Source: Arthrobotrys musiformis (taxonomy: Eukaryota; Ascomycota; Orbiliomycetes; Orbiliales; Orbiliaceae). From it: DNA of 64,000 nucleotides. A program made the position numbers and the translations under genes. The notes below the pieces were generated by a model. It made no database searches. It worked only from the letters and a program-made list of their open reading frames with translations, and was not told the DNA's origin. The DNA lies in the NCBI GenBank assembly GCA_036971715.1, contig JAVHJL010000012.1, forward strand, positions 124,001 to 188,000, written 5' to 3'. Below are positions 54,001 through 64,000 of this stretch, piece by piece (the first letter of the stretch is position 1; every line of letters starts with the position of its first letter).

Positions 54001-55009
54001 TCAACGGTTGCAAGCCGAAGGAAGATTGGATCGATTAGTTCTGGACGAATATCATCTGGTTCTAACAGAAGACGTCGGCTACCGACCTACATTATTGATG
54101 CTGAACCAGCTCAGAAGCTACGCTGTGCAGATGGTCTGTCTAACCGCTACGCTACCAATAAGCGAAGAGCTCCGGTTTTGCCGCCTTTTGAGCTTTGAAA
54201 AAGATGAACTCGAAATCATCAGAGCTCCCACCAGTCGGTTCAATCTTCACATTCAATGTAGAATTCCAGGCAATTGGAAAGAGACTCAAGATCTAACCAT
54301 TCGAGCTCTAGCCGATTGGAAGAGGTAGCAGCGCCGAGAAAGCGACACCCGGGCAATTTGTTTCGTCAATGACAAAAAGGTAGCTAAAGATCTGAGCAGC
54401 AAACTGGGCTGTCTGTATTACCACGCCGAAATGAGCAACAAGGGAGAGATGTTTGAGAAGTGGCGTCTCGGAGCCCAACGAGCTGATAAAATCATGATAT
54501 CGACGGCAGCCCTTTACCAAGGCGTGGACTTGAGCAACATCAGCTACGTGGTAATGCTGGAACCACCCAGCTCGATTTACCACCTAGTTCAAGCCATGGG
54601 CCGAGGGGGCAGAAAGGGGCAACCAACTCTCGTCCAAATCCTAATTCCCACTAGCTAGCGACCCAGATTTTTACCCGAGGCGAGCAATTCTCAAACGCTC
54701 CTGGAGGAGTTCATAGGTACTAGCGAATGCAGACACCTGGTGTTAAGCAGAAGTATGGATAACATGGTTTAGGTTTGCAAATTGGATACCCCCGATCAAA
54801 TTAGCTGCGATAATTGTGTTCGGTTTTCAGATTTCTACCCAAGATGGTTTTGGGATTGGTTGGAACTTTTCCGAAGGGACGGATTTCCCGTTGTAAGAGA
54901 GGCTTCATATAAGACCGTTGCGACCAAAAAACCCTTAAGAATTCGCATGCATGATCAATCATCAATGTGTGGGATGGGAAGTCGATGGTGGGGAAACCGA
55001 ATTGATTGA
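51079..55009 (+). pseudogene. Zinc finger-tyrosine recombinase-RecQ helicase, copy 1 (decayed)
   Basis: Homology runs in one phase over about 1300 codons with a single 55-base intron (52911-52965). Order: an OrsD/DUF3505-like finger (KVLFCISHQHVYT ... EHCLRRHQ); a long helical region; a recombinase-like segment with box I ARPTEIL, ICYYKSQN, and HSSAVAGNRY where His and Tyr are nine residues apart; then a helicase with VLPTGSGKSLLFQLP, VLDEYHLVL, LTATLP, STAALYQGVD and QAMGRGGRKG; and CDNC at the end. Six in-frame stops interrupt it: 52291, 53633, 53912, 54326, 54656 and 54770. Against copy 2, the stop at 54656 aligns to Trp and that at 54770 to Gln, so both fit C-to-T type changes at CpA as in repeat-induced mutation. 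The first ATG in frame is at 51040; 51079 is more likely. Confidence 0.85.
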
Positions 55010-55270
55010 AATTTGAAGTAGACGCCACGAAAGCACTGTCACTTTCTTTCTTTTTTCTCCTTCAAGAAATATTCCTCGATCGTATCCTTTTTCACACAGA
55101 CTTCCCTCCGCATTTTGCAGACTTGCAGTATATTTACTTGAAGCAGAGCCAGACTGCAGCTGCCGGCTGCAGACTGATGTTGTGCTCTGGAGTATACGTA
55201 TAATCTCGAAGCCGAAATTCAGACTTTCAGACACTCTGCCTCTAGGCCTAGGCCGTGGCAGAAAAGTGCC
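55010..55270. other. Spacer
   Basis: No coding signal seen. Possible promoter for the zinc-finger gene that follows. Confidence 0.3.
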
Positions 55271-56567
55271 ATGGACCAAAGGCCGTCGCGCCCCGAACAC
55301 GACGTCCGGGAACCGGCCGTTGATTTATCCCATGATGCTGCGGCTGGAGACTTGGTTGATATACTACATGCAGATGTACATGAATTTTTGGGTAGCGATA
55401 TGTCACACTCTATTTTCATTTTTTCATTTTTTTTTTTTGGCTTCTTAGCTCGATCAAAAGCTAATCCGTGCAACCGAACTCCCGTTTTGAGGATTTTGAC
55501 TGGGGTATCGGGAATCAAGTAAGCGAAGGTGGGAACCAAACGGCTGACCCCGATTGACCCAATTTTGACTACCAACGGTGACGCTACCCAATATTGCGAA
55601 CCCTCCAGGATACGTAAGTGGCCCGCTTCACCAAGGGTAAAACCAACCGAAGGGTTGTCGCTTGGGTGCCCATTTACATAGTTCTGACATGCGAGCTCGA
55701 GCTTAAACATATACAGACCAGGAGATTCGACCGCGAAAGCGCAAATCGACATCCGCCCCGGTTGCTCTGAAGACTTATACATGCGAAGATCGAAAGTGCC
55801 GAGAGGAATTCTTCAATCTAAAAAGATATGGTGATCACATGCCGCAGGAGCATGGTTTAAAGGCCTTTCGCTGTGAGAAGGACTGTGATGCTGCATTTTC
55901 TAGAGTGGATGCTCTGAGGAAACACGTTTGCCGATCACCTTCACGGCGCCTCGAGGCTCCCTCCCGATCTCCTTCGGCCTCCACCTCATCAGCTTCCGTT
56001 TCACCAACCGGTTCCCCTCCAGAACCAAAAAGAAAGAGGCCTAGAACTCGAGTCAACATTAAGAGTCCCGGAATAGTCTTGGGCCTTCAACGCCCTCGAA
56101 CTGTGGAAGATACTAGCGACAATGCTTCTCAAGAAACCCAATTGGAAATGGGAGGAACCCGAAGATCCCCCCGTTTCGACTCCTCCAGGTCCCGACGGTC
56201 AACGACAGGCAATGACGGCGCCCCTTTGGCTGCCGCAAGTGGCCATAGGCATCAAGAAATAGTGGCGCACCATGTAGGTATTACTGGATCCTCAACTCCT
56301 CCAACTGCCCCGATCGACTTAGAAAACGAGGATAAAGGAAGCGAGAGTCCTCCGCTCGACCCTAGGCCACTAGCGGGGCCGGATGGCGATTCTGCGACTG
56401 CTCTTAGAGAAAGTCGCTTTCGGGCAAAAATTGAATCCTTACAAAGTGAAATTGAAGTTCTCCATCAAAGAAACTGTGAGGCAGAAAAAGAAAAGCGGGA
56501 GATGTCGCACAAGATATGGTTAATGCAGATGGAAATCCACAGAGCGAACCATGCCCACCATCGCTAA
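55271..56567 (+). CDS. C2H2 zinc-finger protein with C-terminal coiled coil
   Basis: The clear part is 55711-56567. It opens with a basic signal-like RPRKRK, a finger YTCEDRKCREEFFNLKRYGD followed by HMPQEH (C-x4-C ... H-x4-H), and a second finger-like segment CEKDCDAAFSRVDALRKHVC. A long Ser/Pro/Arg-rich region follows, then a coiled coil (IESLQSEIEVLHQRNCEAEK) near the C-terminus. A DNA-binding regulator is the simplest reading. An in-frame stop precedes the basic signal, so upstream exons are needed. A candidate first exon starts at 55271 (MDQRPSRPEHDVREPAVDL) with a plausible 55391 donor and a CTTCTTAG acceptor, but the later junctions could not be resolved. It lies next to the recombinase-helicase pseudogene; any link is unproven. 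Confidence 0.6.
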
Positions 56568-57294
56568 ATTGAATAAATCGAACGAATGGAATAAACCGAA
56601 AAAATTAATCCTTTTATTTATTAGTTAGACGCCTCATCTCATTGGTTGGATGCAATATATATTGGAAATTTCCCTCAGTCATTCCTTCGATCTTATCTAG
56701 ATCTATCAGAGTTTTGAAACACAGCTCGAATTCGAAGCTTGGGTTAGTTATACGCCCTTGTCATCTCACGTTGTCCCTAAAAAATCTTATACGTATGTAT
56801 GTAAAACGTATATATCATACTATCATACGCTATATTAAATTATAAACCTTTATCAGCTATTTGGTTATGGGTAGAATCGAGACGCTCAGTATTTCAAACA
56901 GTTGCAGAGGCACGAGAATACGATAATCGACGAACCCCTTGTTCTCAAGAAAGCCCTAGGTATAGCTTGCGGTGTTACGTAGCTACACGTACTCTAGCGT
57001 AGTTACCTAGGTATTTATCTCTAACGTTCCAAGATACTACATATACCCCCCTTCGTAAAAAAGACTAGTACAAACATAAATAAAATGTTCGCGGATGAGC
57101 TTATATATATAAATAATTACACGTAATTTTTGGGTGAGATTGTACAGGAAAGCAGTGCTAGACGAGGGTGTACTCTGATTGGCAGACTATACAGGGGTCC
57201 GTTAGGCTCGATCGGGCGTCATGGGGCTTGGCTTATAGATGCGTAGGATTCTCATTAGTTGTAGGAATAACACGCCTTTGTCCTAAATCCTGCT
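56568..57294. other. No recognisable gene
   Basis: Mostly AT-rich 3' flank of the zinc-finger gene. Nothing else seen. Confidence 0.4.
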
Positions 57295-57434
57295 ATGTTC
57301 GCTGTCACGTACCTAGAAACCAAGCAACAATTGAAGCATCAATCTGTATTCACACTAGTACACTACTCCTGCCTTGTGACATTTGTGTATTACCTTGATA
57401 CCTCGACTAGTTCCTATACGATTTCTTACAGTGG
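57295..57434 (-). repeat. Family D dispersed repeat, inverted copy
   Basis: The reverse complement matches 50214-50356 at about nine positions in ten over about 140 bases. The two copies flank the recombinase-helicase pseudogene in opposite orientation. Confidence 0.75.
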
Positions 57435-58060
57435 CGTCCAATTTACACCCATGCTATCGTCCATATTCAGAAAGAAAACTGGTTTGACACAAAAACTTTC
57501 AGAGAGAGGATATTTTTGTTTGATACAATAAAAAATTTGAGTATATAACTTAAATAGATCAGTACTGCAGCCCCGAAGTCCGGGCGTAAATGCGGTATCT
57601 ATGGCCAAATTAGGCATAATTGATGATCTTTTTCTTAGATACTGATAAAAGAAATAAGGGCTTTTAATAAGTCGAAAGGGAAGCAAAAAACTCGAAAGTC
57701 ATCAATTTTCGATATTACAGATTTTAAAGAAGGTAGTGTTGATTTTTAAAAAAAGAATGATGACTTGGACGAGTTTAAACTTTTTTACGGGAAAGATCTT
57801 GACGAAGATTCTAATATTGACGAGGATGTTTTAATATCTATTAAAAAAAGAAAAACAACGATAACAATGACGACGATAGTGAAGAATTTAAAAAGAATAG
57901 TTTGGTTCTGTAGGAGTTATTCCGTAGCTTATGAACGTGTATACGCATTACTGATGGTATGTAGGCATGTAGCTGTATTGTTGATGATCGATGAATCTAG
58001 ATCCCAACACATCAGTCCTCCTATTTATAGGAAGGAACGGCAGAGCCTGGCTATACGCCT
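57435..58060. other. AT-rich, possible gag relic
   Basis: The plus strand near 57765-57860 encodes an acidic stretch (DLDEDSNIDEDVLISIKKRK) that could be part of a decayed gypsy gag. No firm identification. Confidence 0.25.
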
Positions 58061-58065
58061 ATAAC

Positions 58066-58180
58066 GTAATCGCCTATGCCACTTACAATTACGATAACAG
58101 TGTTCGACAATGTTAGCTGCTGTATAAACGTGTTGATGTTGCACACAAAACAGAACTTTGCTGAATTTGTTCTCGCTTAA
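58066..58180 (-). pseudogene. Fragment of recombinase-helicase zinc finger
   Basis: The minus strand encodes KVLFCVQHQHVYTAANIVEHC, matching KVLFCISHQHVYTSINIVEHC of copy 1 at about 51144-51210. Similarity ends on both sides, so this is a third family member reduced to its finger. Confidence 0.75.
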
Positions 58181-58196
58181 ATTTCTATTTTGCGTA

Positions 58197-58285
58197 ATGG
58201 AGCCAGTGCCTGGAGCGAGCGCTGGTTTAAACGCCAAGACCACAACTCGTTTGTATGGGCAGCATCGGAGCCAGGCACTCCAACA
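58197..58285. repeat. Inverted repeat beside the zinc-finger fragment
   Basis: AGTGCCTGG (58205-58213) and CCAGGCACT (58271-58279) are inverted arms, each preceded by GGAGCC. Between them lies TTTGTATGGG, a word also found at 50716-50725 inside the palindrome cluster of copy 1. Confidence 0.55.
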
Positions 58286-58299
58286 CATTATACCTCTTA

Positions 58300-59290
58300 G
58301 GTTTAGAACCTAGATCCAATTTGAAATGCATAGAGACCAATGTTTTAACAACAATTCCGACTTTTACTAATACTACCGAAGATTTCAAGATTTTCGCGAT
58401 ATGGATATCGACGTTAGCAAAAACACCAAAATCCCTATTTGCTGGGGATATACAATCGACGAAGGCAATTACTTATGCCAATTTTGCAAAAAGGAAGCCA
58501 TAACTTGAAGCGTCTTTTACGACAACCTCTTCCTTTATATCGAACACACCAACGAATAAGTACTAAGGGTACGACACCTTTACTGCCTCAGATTAATTGA
58601 TGTAGAAGTCGCCAAAAAACTCGACGAACCTCTTATCCCTAGTTACGAATACCCCATCTACAATCACACCTCTCCCACTTAGGAAAAATATAAAACATGC
58701 TACAACCAAAATCACCTTAATTATTTAAGCGACGTATACGGGAACCCTCATTTACAATATCCATATTTTGATTATTCTGGAGATACCTCCAAATTAGAAC
58801 ATGATTCCGACGAAAAAATGAACGAACAACAACCAAAACTCTGACGAAGAAATGGATACCAGCGAATAGGTAGACACTCCCTTTGAGTTTATTGAAAATT
58901 TAAACTAGATGTGCTTTAGGAACTGATGCCTCCTGAATGGTCCAGCATTTGCGTCATAAAAACAGGACCTATATTCTTTGAAAATCTACAACTTCGACTT
59001 TTTAAACAACATCTTATTTTATCTGCTTACATTAATGAACTACCAATCAACACACTTTTCGACAGTGGTGCTGAAGACTTTTTTATTAATCCAAAAATCG
59101 TCTCACAACTTAACCTACCTATTACGAAAATTGAAAATCTAATTAGTGTATTCGTTTTTGATAATGGAATACTTGGAACTATCACTCATCAAGCACACTT
59201 CAATCTTCTTATTGAAGGATATTTCGAAAATATCTCAGTCAACATCCTAAAAACACCTTATGAGTTAGTTATTGTCTTAGCATCGTGTCT
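58300..59290 (+). pseudogene. Ty3/gypsy gag-protease relic
   Basis: At 58926-59280 a frame reads NELPINTLFDSGAEDFFINP then KIVSQLNLPI. D-S-G-A with the following hydrophobic pattern is the active site of a retropepsin. Upstream frames carry a Cys-rich scrap (LCQFCKK, about 58470-58495) that may be a gag zinc knuckle, with frame breaks. The sequence leaves the protease abruptly at about 59280. Not functional. Confidence 0.65.
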
Positions 59291-59509
59291 TGTGCAGCTG
59301 TGGTCGTTCTGTGAGTTACCAAACGAAGGTGCAGCATAAATATGGTAAGTTACACACAAGTTGGATATTTGCCCCCGTGCCTAAATTAGCCGCCAAGCAT
59401 TCCTACAACGTGTGAATCTGTCTGGCAAGTGCGCCTTGTAATCTCTACTATAGCGGTAGTTCACATGCAAGGGTATGTGTCTTGTAACAAAGCTACAACA
59501 GCATAATGA

Positions 59510-59600
59510 GCTCAAGGCAGAGATTCAGGCGGCTGGCGGTGCTATTGACCGTCGGAGACCATCCAAGCCATACTGTGGTTGGAAGAAAACCACAAGAATA
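59510..59600 (+). repeat. Relative of the 4.2-kb transposon fragment
   Basis: AGATTCAGGCGGCTGGCGGT and CATACTGTGGTTGGAAGAAA match AAATCCAGGCGGCCGGAGGA and AATACTGTGGTTGGAAGAAA near 4220-4295. Confidence 0.55.
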
Positions 59601-60335
59601 ACACAACAGCACTGGTCTCGCACAACAGCACTGGTCTCGAATAAGCCGGCACCCCAATCTGTACCCTGTAACTCTAATACATTGACCCTTAGCCGTGTTA
59701 ACAGCTCTTTTTATTTTTCCTTCCCTGCCGTGCTATATCGTCGGTATTGGCAGAATTGTTACGAGGTAGTTCGCTGCAACTCGCAAAGATCTAGTTGGCT
59801 TGGTCTGCAAGGCTGTTAACAGACTGTTTTCCAGCTCTTCCACCCTATTCTTTTTACCTACTGTTTTCAGACTAGGCCTTGATTGGGCCGTCTTCTTGTC
59901 TGGTTGTCCTTCATGCTAGACCACATGCATAAGCTTTGTCGGTTGCGTTAGCATATGCATTCAGTTGTGTTTAACAAAATCCCTTGCAAGATCCGCTCGT
60001 TGGTGTGGCTAGTAGTTATTCTAAGTTAGTATTTCACATAATGCCATCTTAAGCTTGGCATATTTATCACAACAACAACACATGATATCCGACTAGCAGT
60101 GCACGAGTTTTCTAGGGAGACCTAATCCTTCTCTATTCCTTCTCTATATAAGCACCTTCTTCGTGCGAACCCCCTCCACTTTAACCGCAACAGGGAATTT
60201 ATGTTCGCAGGGATGGATTGTACGTCGGTGGCCTGCGAGACTGCGGCGTAGATGTGTTCACGCCTCATGTCTATGTCTTGTGCGAGACAAGTTTGATTTT
60301 GACGTCGAAACGTCAGGTTTTCACGCACGTGAATT
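59601..60335. other. No recognisable gene
   Basis: Short frames without domains. Confidence 0.35.
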
Positions 60336-60409
60336 AGAACGAGAACGAGAACGAGAGCGAGAGCGAGAGCGAGAACGTGAACGAGAACGTGAACGTGAAC
60401 AAGAACGAA
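60336..60409 (+). repeat. GAGAAC/GAGCGA hexanucleotide repeat
   Basis: About 12 degenerate units of GAGAAC, GAGCGA and GTGAAC. The reading frames through it give poly-(Glu-Arg) or poly-(Ser-Arg), which is a repeat artefact. Confidence 0.85.
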
Positions 60410-61529
60410 AAACATATTTATATTTTGTGATCTCGCTGACTCGCTGCTTTGCTGATATTTTGTTATCTCGAACGTCGAATCTGTGCTTCGTAGAACTATG
60501 TTGTACGAAGGCGGCCTCCGGCCGCCATCGCCTTCGCTCCATCTCGTATTAAATAAAAGCAATTCCCCTCAATAAAAGATGACTCTAAAAATATTCCTAT
60601 GCCCGGCTGAGAATACAGAGTATCGAATTACTCTGGATTCGAGGCTACGAATTACTCCCAAACCGGAAATCCAAATCTGGACGATAGCATAAATATGTAT
60701 TAAAACACCACTTTTCATGGGTATACGAATACCTCTAAAATGATATGTCATTTATAACTTAGAACTTAGAACTTTTTTGCTTATTCAAAGTGAGACCACC
60801 TCAATTTCAGTACATATACAAAGACATGCAATTTGCTTCTTTCATACATCATGCAAGCTTGATCACATCGTGCTTTATATAACCAATGAAAATACAGAAT
60901 GTCCCACCAGCGAAACACGTTGACACTAAACAGAAACTAACTAATCTAAGATACATGCAACAGACTCATACTTCGAACTAGCTGATATGAAGACGCTTTA
61001 AGGTTACCCTGGCACCGAGACAACTTTGGGTGGAATCTCGCTAGATTAGAATTTATAACTTTTTTGCTTTTCTTCGTCAAAATATGCATATAGGCTCCTA
61101 TTTCGACTAATTTGGTATCGCTTCATCTCCTTTTCAACCCATAATATCAACTACAATAAAAATTATCCATCTTAGTAGCGAGATTTGGCTGCTCCGGAAC
61201 CTCACTTATCAAGATCTACTCGATGCTATACTCGATCGTAGTCACCCTAATACTCCCCCTTCCAAAAATCACCATTCAACCTCCTTTTTTTAATAAACGT
61301 CGTAATAACCAGTATCTCTTAATGATGTATGATATTACCCAACCAACCCAAAGAGAGAGGGTCCGCCTCAGACCGTATTTTGGATTTCTGACCTTAAGCT
61401 GTATTAACATGTCTAGGACCTCAAGGTCGAAGCGAAGGATCTACCGCCCAAAAGACTGGAAAAGTACAATTGCATCTAGTAGGACCAGGATGATTTATCA
61501 CAAATTAAACCCTGAACACCAAGGCTAGA
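60410..61529. other. No recognisable gene
   Basis: The plus frame at 61223-61528 has a basic end (SRTSRSKRRIYRPKDWK) but no domain. It may hold the upstream part of copy 2, although no homology to copy 1 is visible. Confidence 0.35.
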
Positions 61530-62970
61530 CCCGGAGCCTGATATCATTCACTTCGGTGCGGGTCAACCCGCCAGAGGAACTGAAATATTAAGCACCCGCT
61601 TCGCAAACATAAACTGCCAGCGTAATTTATACCGATACAGGAAGAGCCTGCTATTGAGTATCAGTTACAGCAAGAGTCAAAACATCATCCAAAAGGAAAG
61701 GTACGTACTCACACCCAATCGGTTGCCATACATGCATGCATACGTGTAGAGAAAGAAACGAACAAGGGCGCGTATATATATAATCATATATAATCATATA
61801 TACGCGTGCGACTTATGCCTACATTGCACGCGCACTGTTTGTGTGATTCAGAAATGAATATTATTTGTTCGCTGACCAACTTTTAATTGATTCGTACTTT
61901 ATTGTTTCGCCGACATCAGATACGTTCACAGGTGGATTTTCCCAGCAGCTGCTCAATTGCTCGTCAATTACCTTGTTTTTGGCCTTCGCTTGAGACACCT
62001 GGTTTACAGATATCGCCTAAAAGCGAGCGAATTGAATATAACGTGGCCCGAAGTTGACAAAAGAGCAGCTACCGCGCTGTTTATGACCCACTTATGGGCC
62101 GGGGAGGACAATTGTTGGAGCACTAACAAACTGAGAATGGCGATAGCCAAAGAAACGGTGTTGAACGGACTACCTCGTCTTACTGTCAGGGATTGGCACC
62201 AGCTCAGCGTCGCCATAGTCAACCGTGTATTCAAGCCCAGGGCGGCGGACGAGGGTTGGGATACGCAATTGGATCGGGAGTTGGATGTTACGGGAGGCGG
62301 TTCGGCCGGCGCCGCTGAAATGGAGGACGATGATGAGGATAGCCCCGTTCAGAACAGCGCCTGGGACACACAAGCAAACCACAGCACGAAGATCGCCAAC
62401 CTCCATTATGCCGTTCGGGGCGACACCGGTTGCGGTGCGAGTGAAAAACAACTTATCGAACACTATTGGTCGTCACTCTACTGGCAGAATTGGTTGGAAC
62501 TCTTGCCGTCAGGTTTATCGGCCGAAGTCAACCGTCATCGTAACGGCGGCCGAAATGCATCCAAACATCTCAGGTCCAATTCGGATTTCGATCACGATAC
62601 CGAACCATCGAAACGACGGGAATTAGAATTCGAACCGGATGATAAGAAATCAATCGGACACTTGGGCGATCGCGAATGGAGTCCCGAAGCGCTGCAGTTG
62701 GAGATGCTGAAAAAATTGGGATACCCGACCTATCAATCTCGATATCAAATGCAAGCTCTGAGCGACATGGTCCACCAACACCCGGCTGTTCTGGTCGTAC
62801 TGCCGACGGGCGGTGGAAAATCTCTTCTGTTCCAGCTGCCGCCACTGTTGGACGGGGCGGGGATAACGGTGGTCATCGTACCGTTCGTATCTTTGAAAGA
62901 TGACATGGTTGACAAATGCAATAGACTCAACATTCCTTGCGACGTCTGGGGTGGGGCACCTTCTTTCGAT

Positions 62971-63001
<31 letters not shown>

Positions 63002-64000
63002 CGCGCCCTAAATTGATATTCGCCAGTTTGGAACACGTCGGATGCCAGTCGTTTCTCGCGTGGCTTCAAATGATGAATGTTACGAAACGACTGGACCGCA
63101 TCGTTCTCGACGAGTGTCATTTACTTCTGACGTCGGATGCGGATTATAGATTGGACCTCCGAAGGTTAAAGCATTTGCGCGATATACCGGTACAGATGGT
63201 TTATCTGACGGGATCTTTACCTGTATCGGCGACCCAACGCCTCAAGTCAGAGCTGTTGTACAGCGGAGAATGCCTGTTTCGGACCATCAGAGCTCCAACC
63301 GCGCGCCCCAACTTGAAGCTTCAGATATGTCGTCAGGAAGCATCCAAGCACGACACGATCGCGAATTTGCAAATAGCGGACTGGCGGGAAAAGCGCAGCA
63401 ACATCAACAAACGAGCTATTATTTTTGTGAAATCGAAAGAAAATGGTTCGAAGCTGGCAACCGAGATAGGCTGTCTTTTTTACCACGCGACTCTCCCGGA
63501 CAAAGATGAAATATTCCATCGATGGCGCGCTGGAACGGATCCCAAAGATCGGATCGTCGTGGCCACTTCGGCCCTGTATCAAGGCATAGACTTACCCAAC
63601 ATAAACTTTGTCCTGATGATAACCCCTCCGGATTCCATGTATCATTTCGTTCAGGCGATGGGTAGGGGTGGTCGGGACGGATCGGTAGCTCGGATTCTCG
63701 TATTGCTCCATCAGAACTGGAAGGCCCGCGTGGGTCCCGATCTGGATGCTATTCAAGCTCGCTACGAATCTTTCCTCGGAGCGAGCACGCCTCAGTGTAG
63801 ATATCGAATACTGAACGAATGTCTGGACGGTATTTCCCAGGCGTGTGGGTCAACGACTGCGACAGTAAACTGCGATAATTGCATAATTTCGAATACGCCA
63901 GGCGCTGTCGACGACTACGACTGGTTCGATCCGACACTGATTATTTGCAATTATAAAAACATGATACTGGAGCGCGCTAACAGAAAGCCCAGAGCAACCA
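61530..64000 (+). CDS. Tyrosine recombinase-RecQ helicase, copy 2 (open to window edge)
   Basis: Exon 61530-61700, intron 61701-61919 (GTACGT ... CATCAG) at exactly the same position as in copy 1, then an open frame of at least 693 codons running off the window without a stop. Box I is GQPARGTEIL; the basic strand SISYSKSQN follows; HSTKIANLHY puts His (62380) and Tyr (62407) nine residues apart as in box III of tyrosine recombinases. The second catalytic Arg aligns to His (DWHQLSVAI), so catalysis is doubtful. Helicase motifs: VLPTGGGKSLLFQLP, VIVPF, VLDECHLLL, LTGSLP, SALYQGIDLP and QAMGRGGRDG, then Cys pattern QCRYRILNEC...ACG...CDNC resembling the RecQ zinc domain. A (GlyAsn)n run at about 62977-63000 is an insertion. 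No 5' end comparable to copy 1 is visible, so the gene is partial or 5'-rearranged. Confidence 0.85.

Noticed and set aside
51079..55009. A variant genetic code to explain the in-frame stops
   Set aside because: All three stop codons occur, copy 2 is free of stops in the same region, and other genes in the window use normal stops. Decay is the simpler explanation.
55219..55782. A 187-codon minus-strand gene opposite the zinc-finger gene
   Set aside because: It overlaps the supported plus-strand gene, has no recognisable domain and includes a poly-Lys tract from a poly-T run.
60163..60562. Glu-Arg- and Ser-Arg-repeat proteins on both strands
   Set aside because: They come from a hexanucleotide microsatellite; neither strand shows sequence conservation or a domain outside it.
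62170..63582. Several short frames on both strands between 62.1 and 63.6 kb
   Set aside because: They are shadows of the long recombinase-helicase frame, whose helicase motifs fix the real reading frame.

Overview
The window looks like part of a filamentous ascomycete (Pezizomycotina) genome. Genes carry short GT-AG introns of roughly 50-100 bases, and the recognisable families are fungal: a GDE1-type SPX-ankyrin-glycerophosphodiesterase, a STAND-type N-terminal domain joined to ankyrin repeats, small KDM4-like JmjC proteins, a bZIP, and fungal tyrosine-recombinase/RecQ-like proteins. The genus cannot be named from the sequence. Gene density is low, and much of the DNA is decayed transposons, short terminal-inverted-repeat elements and simple repeats, as expected of a repeat-rich accessory region.

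Layout. 0-6 kb: mostly unrecognised DNA, a small fragment of a recombinase-helicase, an F-box gene and the first copies of two repeat families. 6.9-13.5 kb: the best gene island. It has a minus-strand STAND-N/ankyrin gene whose first exon holds an AT-rich bacterial HU-like coding block, and a plus-strand intact GDE1 homologue with eight exons, one of them four bases long. 14-22 kb: Ty3/gypsy gag remnant, several copies of a TA-flanked MITE, a minisatellite next to TTAGGG-like repeats, a compact two-exon bZIP gene and an unrecognised gene. 22-24.4 kb: a protein kinase lacking its glycine-rich loop, and a DUF6532-like gene. 25-36 kb: MITEs (one nested inside another), a second repeat family, remnants of gypsy (chromodomain end), non-LTR and copia retrotransposons, and a small two-exon Cys/His protein. 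37-39 kb: two different tandem-repeat arrays. 39-45 kb: nothing recognised. 45.2-49.2 kb: two head-to-head JmjC paralogues, one intact with a GC-AG intron and one frameshifted and missing its metal ligands. 49.6-50 kb: a large inverted repeat.

50.7-64 kb carries two copies of a fused protein: an OrsD-like zinc-finger N-terminus (copy 1), a degenerate tyrosine-recombinase catalytic region with a conserved His-x8-Tyr pair, and a RecQ-type helicase with zinc-binding cysteines. Copy 1 (51.1-55.0 kb) is a pseudogene with six in-frame stops; copy 2 (61.5 kb to the window edge) is open to the end. Fragments of the same family lie near 0.7 kb and 58.1 kb, and short repeat/palindrome clusters lie next to copy 1 and both fragments. 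This is the strongest candidate for a poorly described mobile system here. The in-frame HU block at 9.2-9.5 kb is the strongest candidate for lateral transfer.
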